Assembly: GCF_052060015.1 (NCBI RefSeq)
Contig: NZ_JBPODZ010000008.1
Coordinates: 1 to 64,000 of the forward strand
DNA from: Arhodomonas sp052060015
Lineage (GTDB): Bacteria; Pseudomonadota; Gammaproteobacteria; Nitrococcales; Nitrococcaceae
DNA length: 64,000 bases
Direction: 5' to 3'
Every line of letters starts with the position of its first letter. Positions within the stretch are counted from its first letter, which is position 1. Below are positions 54,762-63,336 of the stretch, one piece after another. A program made the position numbers and the translations under genes. A model generated the notes under the pieces. The model did not search any database, had not been told where the DNA came from, and saw only the letters and a list, made by a program, of their open reading frames with translations.

Positions 54762-55289
54762 ATGTTCAACTCCCTGCTCTGTCCGTTGGATGGCTCGGCC
54801 AACGCGCGACGTGCCCTCATCCTGGCCATCGACCTGGCCGATCACTACGGCGCCTCACTGATCCTGCTCCACGGGCTGTTGCGGAATGCGGATTCCGAGG
54901 GGCTGCAGCGCTTCGCCGAGATCGAGGGCCTCGCCGAGCAAGTGGAGCCGGAGCTCCAGCGGCTGGAAACCACCACCAACCGTTTCAACCTGAACTACCG
55001 CCCGTCCTTCGAGGAGAGCACCGTCTCGACCAAGGCGCTGCGACGGATCGGCGAGCATATCCTGGACAATGGCGTGGCAGAGGCGAAACAGGCGGGGGTC
55101 ACGGACGTATCCACCCTGCTCGTGGATGGCGACCCCGCCGATCAGATCCTCGGTGCCATCGAGGCCCACGGCGTCGACTGCGTGATCATGGGCTCCCGCG
55201 GCCTCAGCGGGGTCAAGGCGATGGTGCTCGGCAGCGTCTCCCGCAAGGTGACCGATCGCGCGCCGTGCACCTGCATCACGGTCAAGTGA
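54762..55289 (+). CDS. universal stress protein (UspA family)
   Basis: The 175-residue product starts MFNSLLCPLDGSANARRALI, with the UspA N-terminal strand, and has the ATP-site motif GSRGLSGVKAMVLGSVSRKV (G-x2-G-x9-G-S) near the C-terminus. It should therefore be of the ATP-binding class. AAGGAGG lies 8 bases before ATG 54762, so the longer frame was dropped. An insertion of about 30 residues (ETTTNRFNLNYRPSFEESTV) widens the middle. It overlaps tail-to-tail with the diguanylate cyclase gene by 8 bases. Confidence 0.93.
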   Translation: MFNSLLCPLDGSANARRALILAIDLADHYGASLILLHGLLRNADSEGLQRFAEIEGLAEQVEPELQRLETTTNRFNLNYRPSFEESTVSTKALRRIGEHILDNGVAEAKQAGVTDVSTLLVDGDPADQILGAIEAHGVDCVIMGSRGLSGVKAMVLGSVSRKVTDRAPCTCITVK

Positions 55290-56958
55290 CGCGCACGCGA
55301 TCGCGGCCGGCACGCTTGGCGCGGTAAAGGGCCCGGTCCACCCGGCGCAGGGCGCTGTCGGGGTTGTCCTCACCAGTGAGGACGGTCACACCCAGGCTGA
55401 TGGTGACCCTGCCGACTCCCACGAACGGTGTCCCGGCTATCGCCTCGCGCAGGCGCTCGGCGAAGATGTGCCCCCCCTCTAGGTCGGTATCCGGGAGCAC
55501 CGCCACGAACTCCTCACCACCCCAGCGGGCGAGCAGGTCGGCATCCCTCGCCTCGGCGCGCACCCGGTGGGCAAGCTCGCGCAATACCTCGTCGCCGGTG
55601 GTATGACCGAAGGTGTCGTTGATCGCCTTGAAGTGATCCAGGTCGAACATCACCAGGACCGCGTCCGCGCCGTAACGCCGGCACCGGGCCAGCGTCTCCA
55701 CCAACACCTCCTCGAAGCGCAGCCGGTTATACAGCCCCGTGAGCCGGTCCATGGTGGCCTCTCGGGCCAGCGCGGCCTCCAGGCGCTTTTGCTCGGAGAT
55801 GTCGCGGATGATGGTGGAATAGCGCGCCACGGCCCCGTGCTCATCGTAGTGCGCGATGATCACCTGGGAGACGGGGATCTCCCGGCCGTCCGGGGTACGC
55901 AGGGCGCTCTCGCCGCGCCACAGGCCCTTGTCCCGGGCCACCGGCGCCACGTTCTCGCGCAGCTGCTGCTGCGCCCAGGGCGGGTGCGGGGCCAGCTCGC
56001 TGAGCGGCATCCCCCGGAGCGTCGGCGGCGGCTCGCGATTGTCCCCATCGGTGTGGCCGCCGAAACCAAACAGCTCGAGACCGCTGCGGTTCATATAGAG
56101 CAGGCCGCCGCCGGCATCGGTCATTGCCACCACATCCGGGGTGGTATCCAGGATCTCCAGGAGCAGGCCGCGGAAGGTCTCGGCCTCGCGCTCGGCGGTG
56201 ACGTCCTTGACGATGCCATCGAATGCCTCCGTCCCATCCGGCAACGTCACAAGCCTCGCAGTGAGCTGCACGAACAGCGGACGACCCCGCAGGGTTCGCA
56301 GCGCCAGTACCCGGCCCTTGATGCAGCCCGTCGCGCGCAATTCCCGGTCCACATCGGCGCGTTCCGCCGGGTCCCGGTAGAGGGCGCTCACAGCAGTATC
56401 CTTCAGGATCTCCACTGAGTTCGCCCCAAAGATCTCCACCATGGCCTGGTTCACTTCGAGGAACCGGCCGTCCGGGCCCGGTGTATTGCGGAACACCCCC
56501 AGGGGCAACGCATCGAAGAGGTCCCGGTAGACCTCCAGCGCTTCCTGTTGGCGATGGAGCTCGGAGACGTCGTGGATGATCGACAGCAGCAGCCGCCGAC
56601 CGCCCACGTGGATAGGGCCGGAGTACACCTCTACATCACGGACACTGCCGTCGGCGATGCAGTGCCGGAAACGGAAGTAGCGGCGATGCTCGCGTTCCGC
56701 GAACGCCATCTCCCGGCGCACCTCCGGCTCGGATAGGGTGTTGATCTGCTGGATCCGCATGCCGGTGAGCTCACCCACGGACCAGCCATAGAAACCGGCC
56801 GCCGCGGGGTTGGCGTCGACGATCTCACCGGTTTCCGGGTCGATAAGGAGTTTGGGCGCCGCGTTGCGGGTGAAGAACTCGGTGTAGGCGCGGCCAGCGC
56901 CGTCCTGGAGCTTGTCGGCATTAACGTCGTTCACGATCGCAGTGCAGCCCCTTTGCAT
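55282..56958 (-). CDS. triple-PAS diguanylate cyclase
   Basis: The 558-residue protein has three PAS-type sensor domains (about residues 25-140, 140-260 and 265-395) and a C-terminal GGDEF domain. The catalytic motif is RWGGEEF with GGEEF at 480-484. The inhibitory I-site RDAD lies at 471-474, five residues before, so it should make cyclic di-GMP and be feedback-inhibited. No transmembrane segment or signal peptide is seen, so it senses cytosolic signals. The start at 56958 has no clear ribosome site. The product could act on PilB (MshEN domain). Confidence 0.93.
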   Translation of the reverse strand: MQRGCTAIVNDVNADKLQDGAGRAYTEFFTRNAAPKLLIDPETGEIVDANPAAAGFYGWSVGELTGMRIQQINTLSEPEVRREMAFAEREHRRYFRFRHCIADGSVRDVEVYSGPIHVGGRRLLLSIIHDVSELHRQQEALEVYRDLFDALPLGVFRNTPGPDGRFLEVNQAMVEIFGANSVEILKDTAVSALYRDPAERADVDRELRATGCIKGRVLALRTLRGRPLFVQLTARLVTLPDGTEAFDGIVKDVTAEREAETFRGLLLEILDTTPDVVAMTDAGGGLLYMNRSGLELFGFGGHTDGDNREPPPTLRGMPLSELAPHPPWAQQQLRENVAPVARDKGLWRGESALRTPDGREIPVSQVIIAHYDEHGAVARYSTIIRDISEQKRLEAALAREATMDRLTGLYNRLRFEEVLVETLARCRRYGADAVLVMFDLDHFKAINDTFGHTTGDEVLRELAHRVRAEARDADLLARWGGEEFVAVLPDTDLEGGHIFAERLREAIAGTPFVGVGRVTISLGVTVLTGEDNPDSALRRVDRALYRAKRAGRDRVRVT

Positions 56959-57031
56959 TGGTGAAAGATTCGTGAATGTGCGGACGCTATCACAAAATAA
57001 TCCGTTCCTCCCCGAGCCACCCGACGAGTGG

Positions 57032-57487
57032 TCAGACCATCGCGAACCACGTGTCGATGCGTTCCCCCACCCCCATCAGGAGGGCGAGCAGGATGGCATA
57101 ACGGGCCGCCTTGCCGATGCCGGTGAGCAGGAAGAACAACCAGAACGGCACCCGCATCAGGCCCGCAATGAAAGTCAGCGCATCACCACCCACGGGCGCC
57201 CATGCGAGCAGCAGCGACCACACACCGTAGCGCTGAAACCAGCGCTGGGCCGGCCCCAGGGCACGTTCGGGGAACGGGAACCAGCGCCGGTCGCGGAAGT
57301 GCAATAGGTAGCGGCCGAGGATCCAGTTCACCGCGGAGCCGAGGGTGTTGCCGGCGCTGGCCCAGAGCCACAGGGCGAGGGGGTCATAGCCTGCCGCGAG
57401 CAGCCCGCCGAACATCACCTCGGAATACGCCGGCAGCACGGTGGCGGCGAGGAAGGCGATGGTGAACAGGCTCAAATAGGCCGTCAC
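57032..57487 (-). CDS. YqaA-family (DedA-like) membrane protein
   Basis: The 151-residue product has about four membrane helices and the DedA/SNARE-associated pattern: FLAATVLPAYSEVMFGGLLA, ASAGNTLGSAVNWILGRYL, and LLLAWAPVGGDALTFIAGLM with the conserved G-D. DedA-type proteins move or flip lipids or small compounds. The start is GTG 57487, overlapping the amidotransferase stop by 4 bases. Its place in an amidoligase operon suggests that it may handle the product at the membrane, but this is inference. Confidence 0.85.
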   Translation of the reverse strand: MTAYLSLFTIAFLAATVLPAYSEVMFGGLLAAGYDPLALWLWASAGNTLGSAVNWILGRYLLHFRDRRWFPFPERALGPAQRWFQRYGVWSLLLAWAPVGGDALTFIAGLMRVPFWLFFLLTGIGKAARYAILLALLMGVGERIDTWFAMV

Positions 57488-58203
57488 GTCGGCGCCCCCG
57501 GAACCAGCGGGGCCGCCGCGCTGTGACGGGCGGCGTCCACCAGGGCTCGGAAGATGGAGCGCTGGCGTCGGCCGTAGAGCAGGAACTCCGGGTGCCACTG
57601 CACGCCGATCACGAAGGCGCCGGTGGGATCGGCCGCCTCCACCGCCTGGACAATGCCGTCGGCGTCCCGTGCCGCCACCCGCAACCCATCCCCCAGGCGG
57701 TCGATGGCCTGATCGTGGAGGCTGTTCGCGCGGATGCGGTCATTACCCAGGAGGCGCGCCAGGCGTGTCCCGGCGACCAGGCTCAGCGTCTTTACCGGCA
57801 GCAGTGTACGCCGGCCGGAGGTGGCACGGCGCCGATCCCGCAGGCTCTGGTGGAGGCTGCCGCCACGGTAGACGTTGAGCAGCTGCGCGCCGCGACAGAT
57901 GCCCAACAGGGGCAGACCCTGCGCCAGGGCGGCGTCGATGACGCGGGACTCGAAGGCGTCACGCTCGGGATCGTAGCGCGGGCGCACCGCCGGCGTCTGG
58001 GCGTACAACACCGGATCGACATCGTGGCCGCCCGAGATCACCACGCCATTGGCGCGCACCTCCGCGAGGCTGTCACCGGCATGGAGGTGACGGGGCAGCG
58101 CCCCGGCCAGTCGTAGCCCCAGGTCGATACACAGGCGCGGCCCCAGACCCCCGCGAGCCGGACCAGTGACCACGACTACAGGCCGTCGTCGGCGTCCAGC
58201 CAT
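57484..58203 (-). CDS. class I glutamine amidotransferase-like (peptidase C26) hydrolase
   Basis: The 239-residue product has the C26 catalytic set: C103 in LLGICRGAQLLNV, H204 and E206 in GVQWHPEFL, with NSLHDQAI between them as in gamma-glutamyl-GABA hydrolase (PuuD). It has VVISGGHDVDPVLY near residue 54. PuuD-like enzymes cut gamma-glutamyl amides. Here it lies in one operon with an amidoligase (28-base overlap) and YqaA, so it may trim, recycle or supply the amide made by the ligase. No puu genes are nearby. Confidence 0.9.
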   Translation of the reverse strand: MAGRRRRPVVVVTGPARGGLGPRLCIDLGLRLAGALPRHLHAGDSLAEVRANGVVISGGHDVDPVLYAQTPAVRPRYDPERDAFESRVIDAALAQGLPLLGICRGAQLLNVYRGGSLHQSLRDRRRATSGRRTLLPVKTLSLVAGTRLARLLGNDRIRANSLHDQAIDRLGDGLRVAARDADGIVQAVEAADPTGAFVIGVQWHPEFLLYGRRQRSIFRALVDAARHSAAAPLVPGAPT

Positions 58204-59162
58204 TCAGTGACCTGCTCCAACCAGGGGTGGCCGAGGGCCTGAAGCGGATGATCCAGATAGTCGAGGTAGGCCGTGGCGACGGACCGCAACCGCTCCTCGT
58301 CACTGGCGAGGCGTTCCACGCACACCCAGTCGTTCCAGGCACCGCCAATGCCCCAGCCCGGCCGATCCACCTCGCTGTTGGGGAGGCGGTAATGGAGCGC
58401 CGGCCGGGCCTTGATCCGCGGATCGTCCAGCGCGGCGCGGACCCGCCGGGCATCCAGATGGGTGAACAGCGGCAGCAGATCCAGCGCCCGGTTGCGGGTG
58501 GGGTTCGCCGCCAGGTAATCGTCGATCAACTGCTCCAGCGAGGGCTGGTATCCCGGATCCACCACCCGGCGTACATAGGCGCGCGGGAAGGGGTCGATGT
58601 AGGTGGTAAGCCGCCGTGTGAGGTCCACCCGTGCCCGCTCCTTGAGCCAATCGAACAGGCAAAGGAACGCCCGCAAATAGCGGGAAATGGTTTCCGGGTC
58701 CAACGCGGGCATTTCCGGATTGAGCTGCAGGCCGAAGGCATAGACCAGGCCACCGCCGGTGCCCCGCGCGCCACCCTCCCGCAGCGCCTCGATGACCTCG
58801 TCGGCGACGGTCAAATCCCGCAGCCGCAGCGGTGGCGAGACCACCTCCACCGGTACCACCTGCTCGGCACCCAACCGGATCACCGTCTCCATGGCCTCGC
58901 CGGTCACCGACTCGGCGGGGCCGCGCCCCCGCCCTTTTAGGTACGCGAAATCCAGCTCGACGACCCACTCGCCGCGGGCATCGCCGATGATTCGATACTC
59001 ATACCGGCTGATCGCCTCCGTGCACCCACCGACCACGGCCGCCACCACCGCTGCGGCGGCCGGCACGTCCAGACCCGCCAGCTCGATCTCGACGCCCACG
59101 TGACGCTCCCGACCGTCTGCGCCATGGCGGCGAGGCGGCAGCCTCAGGGTCTCACGGGACAC
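58176..59162 (-). CDS. amidoligase-family (ATP-grasp-like / COOH-NH2 ligase) enzyme
   Basis: The 328-residue product has the amidoligase signatures: HVGVEIELAGL (metal-binding GxExE, residues 22-28), EVVSPPLRLRDL (106-112 and on), and GLQLNPEMP (144-152), followed by helical and RLPNSEVDRP segments. The family (PF12224-type, related in fold to glutamine synthetase and gamma-glutamylcysteine ligase) joins carboxyl and amine groups with ATP, mostly on unknown substrates. It is the first gene of a coupled three-gene operon with a C26 amidotransferase and YqaA. The start is GTG at 59162 with a weak ribosome site, so the N-terminus could be a few codons off. Confidence 0.85.
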   Translation of the reverse strand: MSRETLRLPPRRHGADGRERHVGVEIELAGLDVPAAAAVVAAVVGGCTEAISRYEYRIIGDARGEWVVELDFAYLKGRGRGPAESVTGEAMETVIRLGAEQVVPVEVVSPPLRLRDLTVADEVIEALREGGARGTGGGLVYAFGLQLNPEMPALDPETISRYLRAFLCLFDWLKERARVDLTRRLTTYIDPFPRAYVRRVVDPGYQPSLEQLIDDYLAANPTRNRALDLLPLFTHLDARRVRAALDDPRIKARPALHYRLPNSEVDRPGWGIGGAWNDWVCVERLASDEERLRSVATAYLDYLDHPLQALGHPWLEQVTEWLDADDGL

Positions 59163-59194
59163 GTTCCAAACCCCCGGCGGCGCACGGCCGGCGC

Positions 59195-60619
59195 CTAGCG
59201 GCGCCGACGCTTGGACTTCTGTTTCTTGACATGGGCCATCAACCGGCGACGCCGTGCCTGCTGCCGCGGGCTCAGCGGATTGGGCCGATCGGCGTAGGGA
59301 TTCTCACCGGTGCGGAATTCCAGGCGCAGCGGCGTCCCCCACAGATCCAGCTCGCGGCGGAAGGTATTCATGAGGTAACGCCGGTAGGCCTCGGGGAGGC
59401 GGGCGGTCTGATTGCCGTGGATGACGATCACCGGCGGGTTGCGACCGCCCTGGTGGGCATACCGGAGCTTCACCCGCCGGCCGCGGACCAGCGGCGCCTG
59501 ATGGGCGGCGGTGGCGTCCTGGAGGATCTGGTTCAGCCGCGCGGTCTCCAGGGTCGCCGTGGCCGCCGCATGGGCCCGGCCGATCGCCTTATAGAGCAGG
59601 CCTACCCCGGTGCCGTGGAGCGCGGAGATGAAGTGCACGCGGGCGAAGTCCAGGAAGCCGAGCTTGATGTCCAGGGAACGGCGCACGGCCCGCTTCTGAT
59701 CCGCGTCCAGCCCGTCCCACTTGTTCACCGCCAGCACCAGGGCCCGCCCCGCCTCGATGACGTGGCCCACCAGGTGGGCATCCTGCTCGGAGACGCCCTC
59801 CCGGGCATCCACCACCAGGAGCACCACATGGGCGGCCTCGATGGCCTGCAGGGACTTGACGACGCTGAACTTCTCCACCGTCTCCCGGACCCGGGCCCGG
59901 CGCCGCACACCAGCGGTGTCAATGAGGGTATAGGGTCGGCCATCCCGCTCGAAGGGGATGAAGATGCTGTCCCGGGTAGTACCGGGCCGGTCGAAGACCA
60001 GCACCCGCTCCTCACCGAGCATGCGGTTGATCAGCGTGGACTTGCCCACGTTGGGCCGCCCCACCACCGCCACGCGAACGGCCGCCGGATCCTCGGCCAC
60101 CGGCGAGGCGGCCCCGCCCTCCCCGACCTCAGGTAGCCCGGCCAGCACCGCTTCCATCAGCGCGGGGACGCCTCGACCGTGCACGGCGGCGACCCCTTGG
60201 GGCGTACCGATGCCGAGGGCATGGAAATCAGTCAGCGCCAGGCGCTCGTCGACGCCGTCGGTCTTGTTCACCACCAGCCATACGGGCTTGCCCGTGCGTC
60301 GGAGCGCCTCCGCCAGGGCCTGATCCGCGACAGTGACACCGCTGCGGGCATCCACCACCAAGAGCACAGCGTCCGCCTCTTCCACGGCGAGCCGCGCCTG
60401 CTCATGCATGCCGCGATGCACCCCCTCCTCGTCCTCTCCCATGCCCCCGGTATCCACCACGATATAGGGGCGCGGCCCCACGCGGCCGATGCCGTACTGG
60501 CGGTCCCGGGTGAGCCCCGGGTAGTCCGCCACCAAGGCATCACGCGTGCGGGTGAGGTAGTTGAATAGGGTGGACTTGCCCACGTTGGGGCGCCCTACGA
60601 GGGCGATGACCGGATCCAT
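59195..60619 (-). CDS. der: ribosome-associated GTPase Der (EngA)
   Basis: Der is an essential double-GTPase for 50S maturation. The 474-residue product has two G domains, each with GRPNVGKST, the first with DTGGMGEDEEG and NKTD, the second with DTAGVRRRARV and NKWD, and a C-terminal KH-like domain ending in a very basic tail (HVKKQKSKRRRR). In most gammaproteobacteria der follows bamB; here it lies 29 kb away, next to the amidoligase operon. Confidence 0.98.
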   Translation of the reverse strand: MDPVIALVGRPNVGKSTLFNYLTRTRDALVADYPGLTRDRQYGIGRVGPRPYIVVDTGGMGEDEEGVHRGMHEQARLAVEEADAVLLVVDARSGVTVADQALAEALRRTGKPVWLVVNKTDGVDERLALTDFHALGIGTPQGVAAVHGRGVPALMEAVLAGLPEVGEGGAASPVAEDPAAVRVAVVGRPNVGKSTLINRMLGEERVLVFDRPGTTRDSIFIPFERDGRPYTLIDTAGVRRRARVRETVEKFSVVKSLQAIEAAHVVLLVVDAREGVSEQDAHLVGHVIEAGRALVLAVNKWDGLDADQKRAVRRSLDIKLGFLDFARVHFISALHGTGVGLLYKAIGRAHAAATATLETARLNQILQDATAAHQAPLVRGRRVKLRYAHQGGRNPPVIVIHGNQTARLPEAYRRYLMNTFRRELDLWGTPLRLEFRTGENPYADRPNPLSPRQQARRRRLMAHVKKQKSKRRRR

Positions 60620-60686
60620 CGATACACCGTGCCGGCGAAACGGCGTCAGGATACCAGAAAACCCCGGCGGCCATGCCGCCAGCGGC

Positions 60687-62300
60687 TCAGGCGGCGGGTT
60701 CCGGGGCGGCGCCGAAGGCGGCCTCGATCAAGCGCCGGGTATAGGCCTCCGCCGGACGCGTGAACAACCGTTCCGCCTCCGCGGCCTCCACCACCCGCCC
60801 GTCCTTCATCACCAGGATACGATGGCTCATGGCCCGGACCAGGGCCAGGTCGTGGCTGATGAACAGGTAAGCCAGGCCGTGCCGGGCCTGCAGGTCGCGA
60901 AGCAGGACCACCAGCTGGGACTGCACGGTGCGGTCCAGCGCCGAGGTGGGCTCGTCGAGGACCAGGAGGTCGGGCTTGAGGACGACGGCCCGGGCCAGCG
61001 CCACCCGTTGGCGCTGGCCGCCCGAGAGCTCATGGGGAAAGCGTCGCGCCAGTTCCGGGCCCAGCCCCACCTCTTCCAGGGCTTGGGCCACGAGATCGCC
61101 GCGCTCGGTGGCGCTGTCGGCCAGGCGGTGGACGCCGAGCCCCTCGGCGACGATCTGCTCCACCGAGAGACGGGGGTTGAGGCTCCCGAAGGGGTCCTGA
61201 AAGACCACCTGCATCCGCCGCCGCAGCGGCCGCAGGGCCCGAGCCCGGCGCCGGGAGATGTCGTCGCCGAGCAGGACGATTCGGCCGCGGGCCGGCTGCA
61301 GGCGCAGCAGGGCAAAGGCCAGGGTGGTCTTGCCCGATCCGCTCTCGCCTACAATGCCCAGGGTCTCGCCACGGCGCACCACCAGGGAGACCCCATCCAC
61401 GGCACGGACATGGCTACGAACCCGACGCAGCAGGCCACCGCGGAGCGGGAACCACACCTTCATGTCCTCGGCCTCGAGGACGGTCTGCGCCTGCGCGGCC
61501 ACCGGTGCCGGTCGTCCCGTCGGCTCGGCCGCCAGCAGCTCTCGCGTATAGGCATGCGATGGCGAAGCGAACAAGGCCGCCGCGAACCCCTGTTCCACCA
61601 CGGTGCCGTCCTTCATCACCGCCACCCGGTCGGCGACTCGGCGCACCACGTTGAGGTCATGACTGATGAACAGCATGGCCATGCCGAGCCGTCGCTTGAG
61701 GTCCGCGAGCAGGTCCAGGATCTCCGCCTGGATGGTGACATCCAGGGCCGTGGTGGGCTCGTCGGCGATGAGCAGGGCAGGGTCGTTGGCGAGTGCCATG
61801 GCGATCATCACCCGCTGGCGCTGCCCCCCGGAGAGCTGGTGGGGATAGGCGCGCAATCGGCGCTCGGGCTCCGGCAGCCGTACCAGCTCCAGGAGCTCCA
61901 GCACCCGGCGCCGCCGCGCCGCGCCGGTGAGGCCACTGTGCAGGGTGAGGCTCTCCCCGATCTGCTTCTCGACGTGATGCAGCGGATTCAGTGAGGTCAT
62001 GGGCTCCTGGAAGACCATGCCGATCTCGCCGCCGCGCAACGCCCGCAGACGCGCCTCACCGGCACCGAGGATGTCCTCGCCGCGGTAGCGGATCCGGCCG
62101 GCGGGATGGCGGGCGTGGGGATAGGGCAGCAGACCGAGCACGGACAGCGCGGTCACCGACTTGCCGGACCCGCTCTCGCCCACCAGGGCGAGGGTCTCCC
62201 CGGCACGCACGGATAGATCGACGCCACGGACCACGTCCTGGGCGCCAAAGGCCACGGCGAGCTCGTCGACGGCGAGCAGGGCCCCCTCAGCCATGGACAC
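60687..62300 (-). CDS. yejF: peptide ABC transporter ATP-binding protein YejF-like
   Basis: The 537-residue protein fuses two ATPase domains. Domain 1 has GESGSGKSVTAL and LSGGQRQRVMIAMALAND; domain 2 has GESGSGKTTLAF and LSGGQRQRVALARAV. This layout matches YejF, the energy subunit of the YejABEF importer for peptides, including microcin C in Escherichia coli. Its start overlaps yejE by 14 bases. Other dipeptide/oligopeptide importers are the alternative. Confidence 0.93.
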   Translation of the reverse strand: MSMAEGALLAVDELAVAFGAQDVVRGVDLSVRAGETLALVGESGSGKSVTALSVLGLLPYPHARHPAGRIRYRGEDILGAGEARLRALRGGEIGMVFQEPMTSLNPLHHVEKQIGESLTLHSGLTGAARRRRVLELLELVRLPEPERRLRAYPHQLSGGQRQRVMIAMALANDPALLIADEPTTALDVTIQAEILDLLADLKRRLGMAMLFISHDLNVVRRVADRVAVMKDGTVVEQGFAAALFASPSHAYTRELLAAEPTGRPAPVAAQAQTVLEAEDMKVWFPLRGGLLRRVRSHVRAVDGVSLVVRRGETLGIVGESGSGKTTLAFALLRLQPARGRIVLLGDDISRRRARALRPLRRRMQVVFQDPFGSLNPRLSVEQIVAEGLGVHRLADSATERGDLVAQALEEVGLGPELARRFPHELSGGQRQRVALARAVVLKPDLLVLDEPTSALDRTVQSQLVVLLRDLQARHGLAYLFISHDLALVRAMSHRILVMKDGRVVEAAEAERLFTRPAEAYTRRLIEAAFGAAPEPAA

Positions 62301-63336
62301 CCCCCTGCAGGGTCTTGCGCGGGTCGAAGGCGTCCCGGGCCGCCTCGCCGATGAACACCAGCAGCGAGAGCATCACCGCCAGGGCGACAAAGGCCGTGAT
62401 GCCGAGCCACGGCGCCTGCAGGTTGGCCTTGCCCTGGGCGAGGAGCTCGCCCAGTGACGGGGCCCCGGGCGGCATGCCGAAGCCGAGGAAGTCCAGCGAG
62501 GTCAACGCGGTAATCGCCCCGGTCATGACGAAGGGCAGGAAGGTGATGGTCGCCACCATCGCGTTGGGCAGGACGTGGCGGGCGATGATCACCCCATCGG
62601 ATACGCCCAGGGCCCGGGCCGCCTTGACGTAGTCGAAGTTGCGCACGCGCAGGAACTCCGCGCGCACCACACCCACTAGCTGGGTCCAGCTGAACAGCAG
62701 CAGGATCAGCAGCAGCCACCAAAAGCCGGGCTGGACGAAACTCGAGAGGATGATGATGACGTACAGCGCCGGCAGGCCCGACCAGATCTCGATGGCGCGC
62801 TGGCCGAGCAGGTCGGTGAGCCCGCCGAAGTAACCTTGCACCGCGCCGGCGGCGACGCCGATCACCGAGCTGGTCAGGGTCAGCAGCAACCCGAAGAGCA
62901 CGGAGATACGGAAGCCATAGATCAGTCGGGCCACCACGTCCCGGCCCTGGTCGTCGGTGCCCAGCCAGTTCTCCGCGCTCGGCGGCGCCGGTGCCGGCAC
63001 CTCCAGCTCATAGTTGATGGTGTCGTAGCTGTAGGGCACCGGCGGCCAGAGCATCCAGCCCTTCTCCTGGATCAACGCCCCTACCTCCGGGTCCCGATAA
63101 TCCGCGGGCGTGGGCAGGAAGCCGCCGAACTCCGTCTCCGGGTAGTCCGACAGCACGGGGAAATAGCCCGCGCCGTCGTACCAAACGAACAGGGGCCGGT
63201 CATTGGCGATGAGCTCGGCACACAGGGTCACGGCGAACAGCGCCAGGAACAGCCACAGCGAATACCAGCCCCGCCGGTTGGCCCGGAACTGCGCCCAGCG
63301 GCGGCGATTGATGGGGCTGAGACGGGGCCGGCGCAT
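62287..63336 (-). CDS. yejE: peptide ABC transporter permease YejE-like
   Basis: The 349-residue inner-membrane permease has a first span at about residues 25-45, a large periplasmic loop with RPLFVWYDGAGYFPVLSDYP and WPPVPYSYDTINYE typical of YejE, and five further spans. The EAA loop is at RVRNFDYVKAARALGVSDG. It lies between yejB and yejF with no gap to yejB. Confidence 0.94.
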   Translation of the reverse strand: MRRPRLSPINRRRWAQFRANRRGWYSLWLFLALFAVTLCAELIANDRPLFVWYDGAGYFPVLSDYPETEFGGFLPTPADYRDPEVGALIQEKGWMLWPPVPYSYDTINYELEVPAPAPPSAENWLGTDDQGRDVVARLIYGFRISVLFGLLLTLTSSVIGVAAGAVQGYFGGLTDLLGQRAIEIWSGLPALYVIIILSSFVQPGFWWLLLILLLFSWTQLVGVVRAEFLRVRNFDYVKAARALGVSDGVIIARHVLPNAMVATITFLPFVMTGAITALTSLDFLGFGMPPGAPSLGELLAQGKANLQAPWLGITAFVALAVMLSLLVFIGEAARDAFDPRKTLQGGVHG

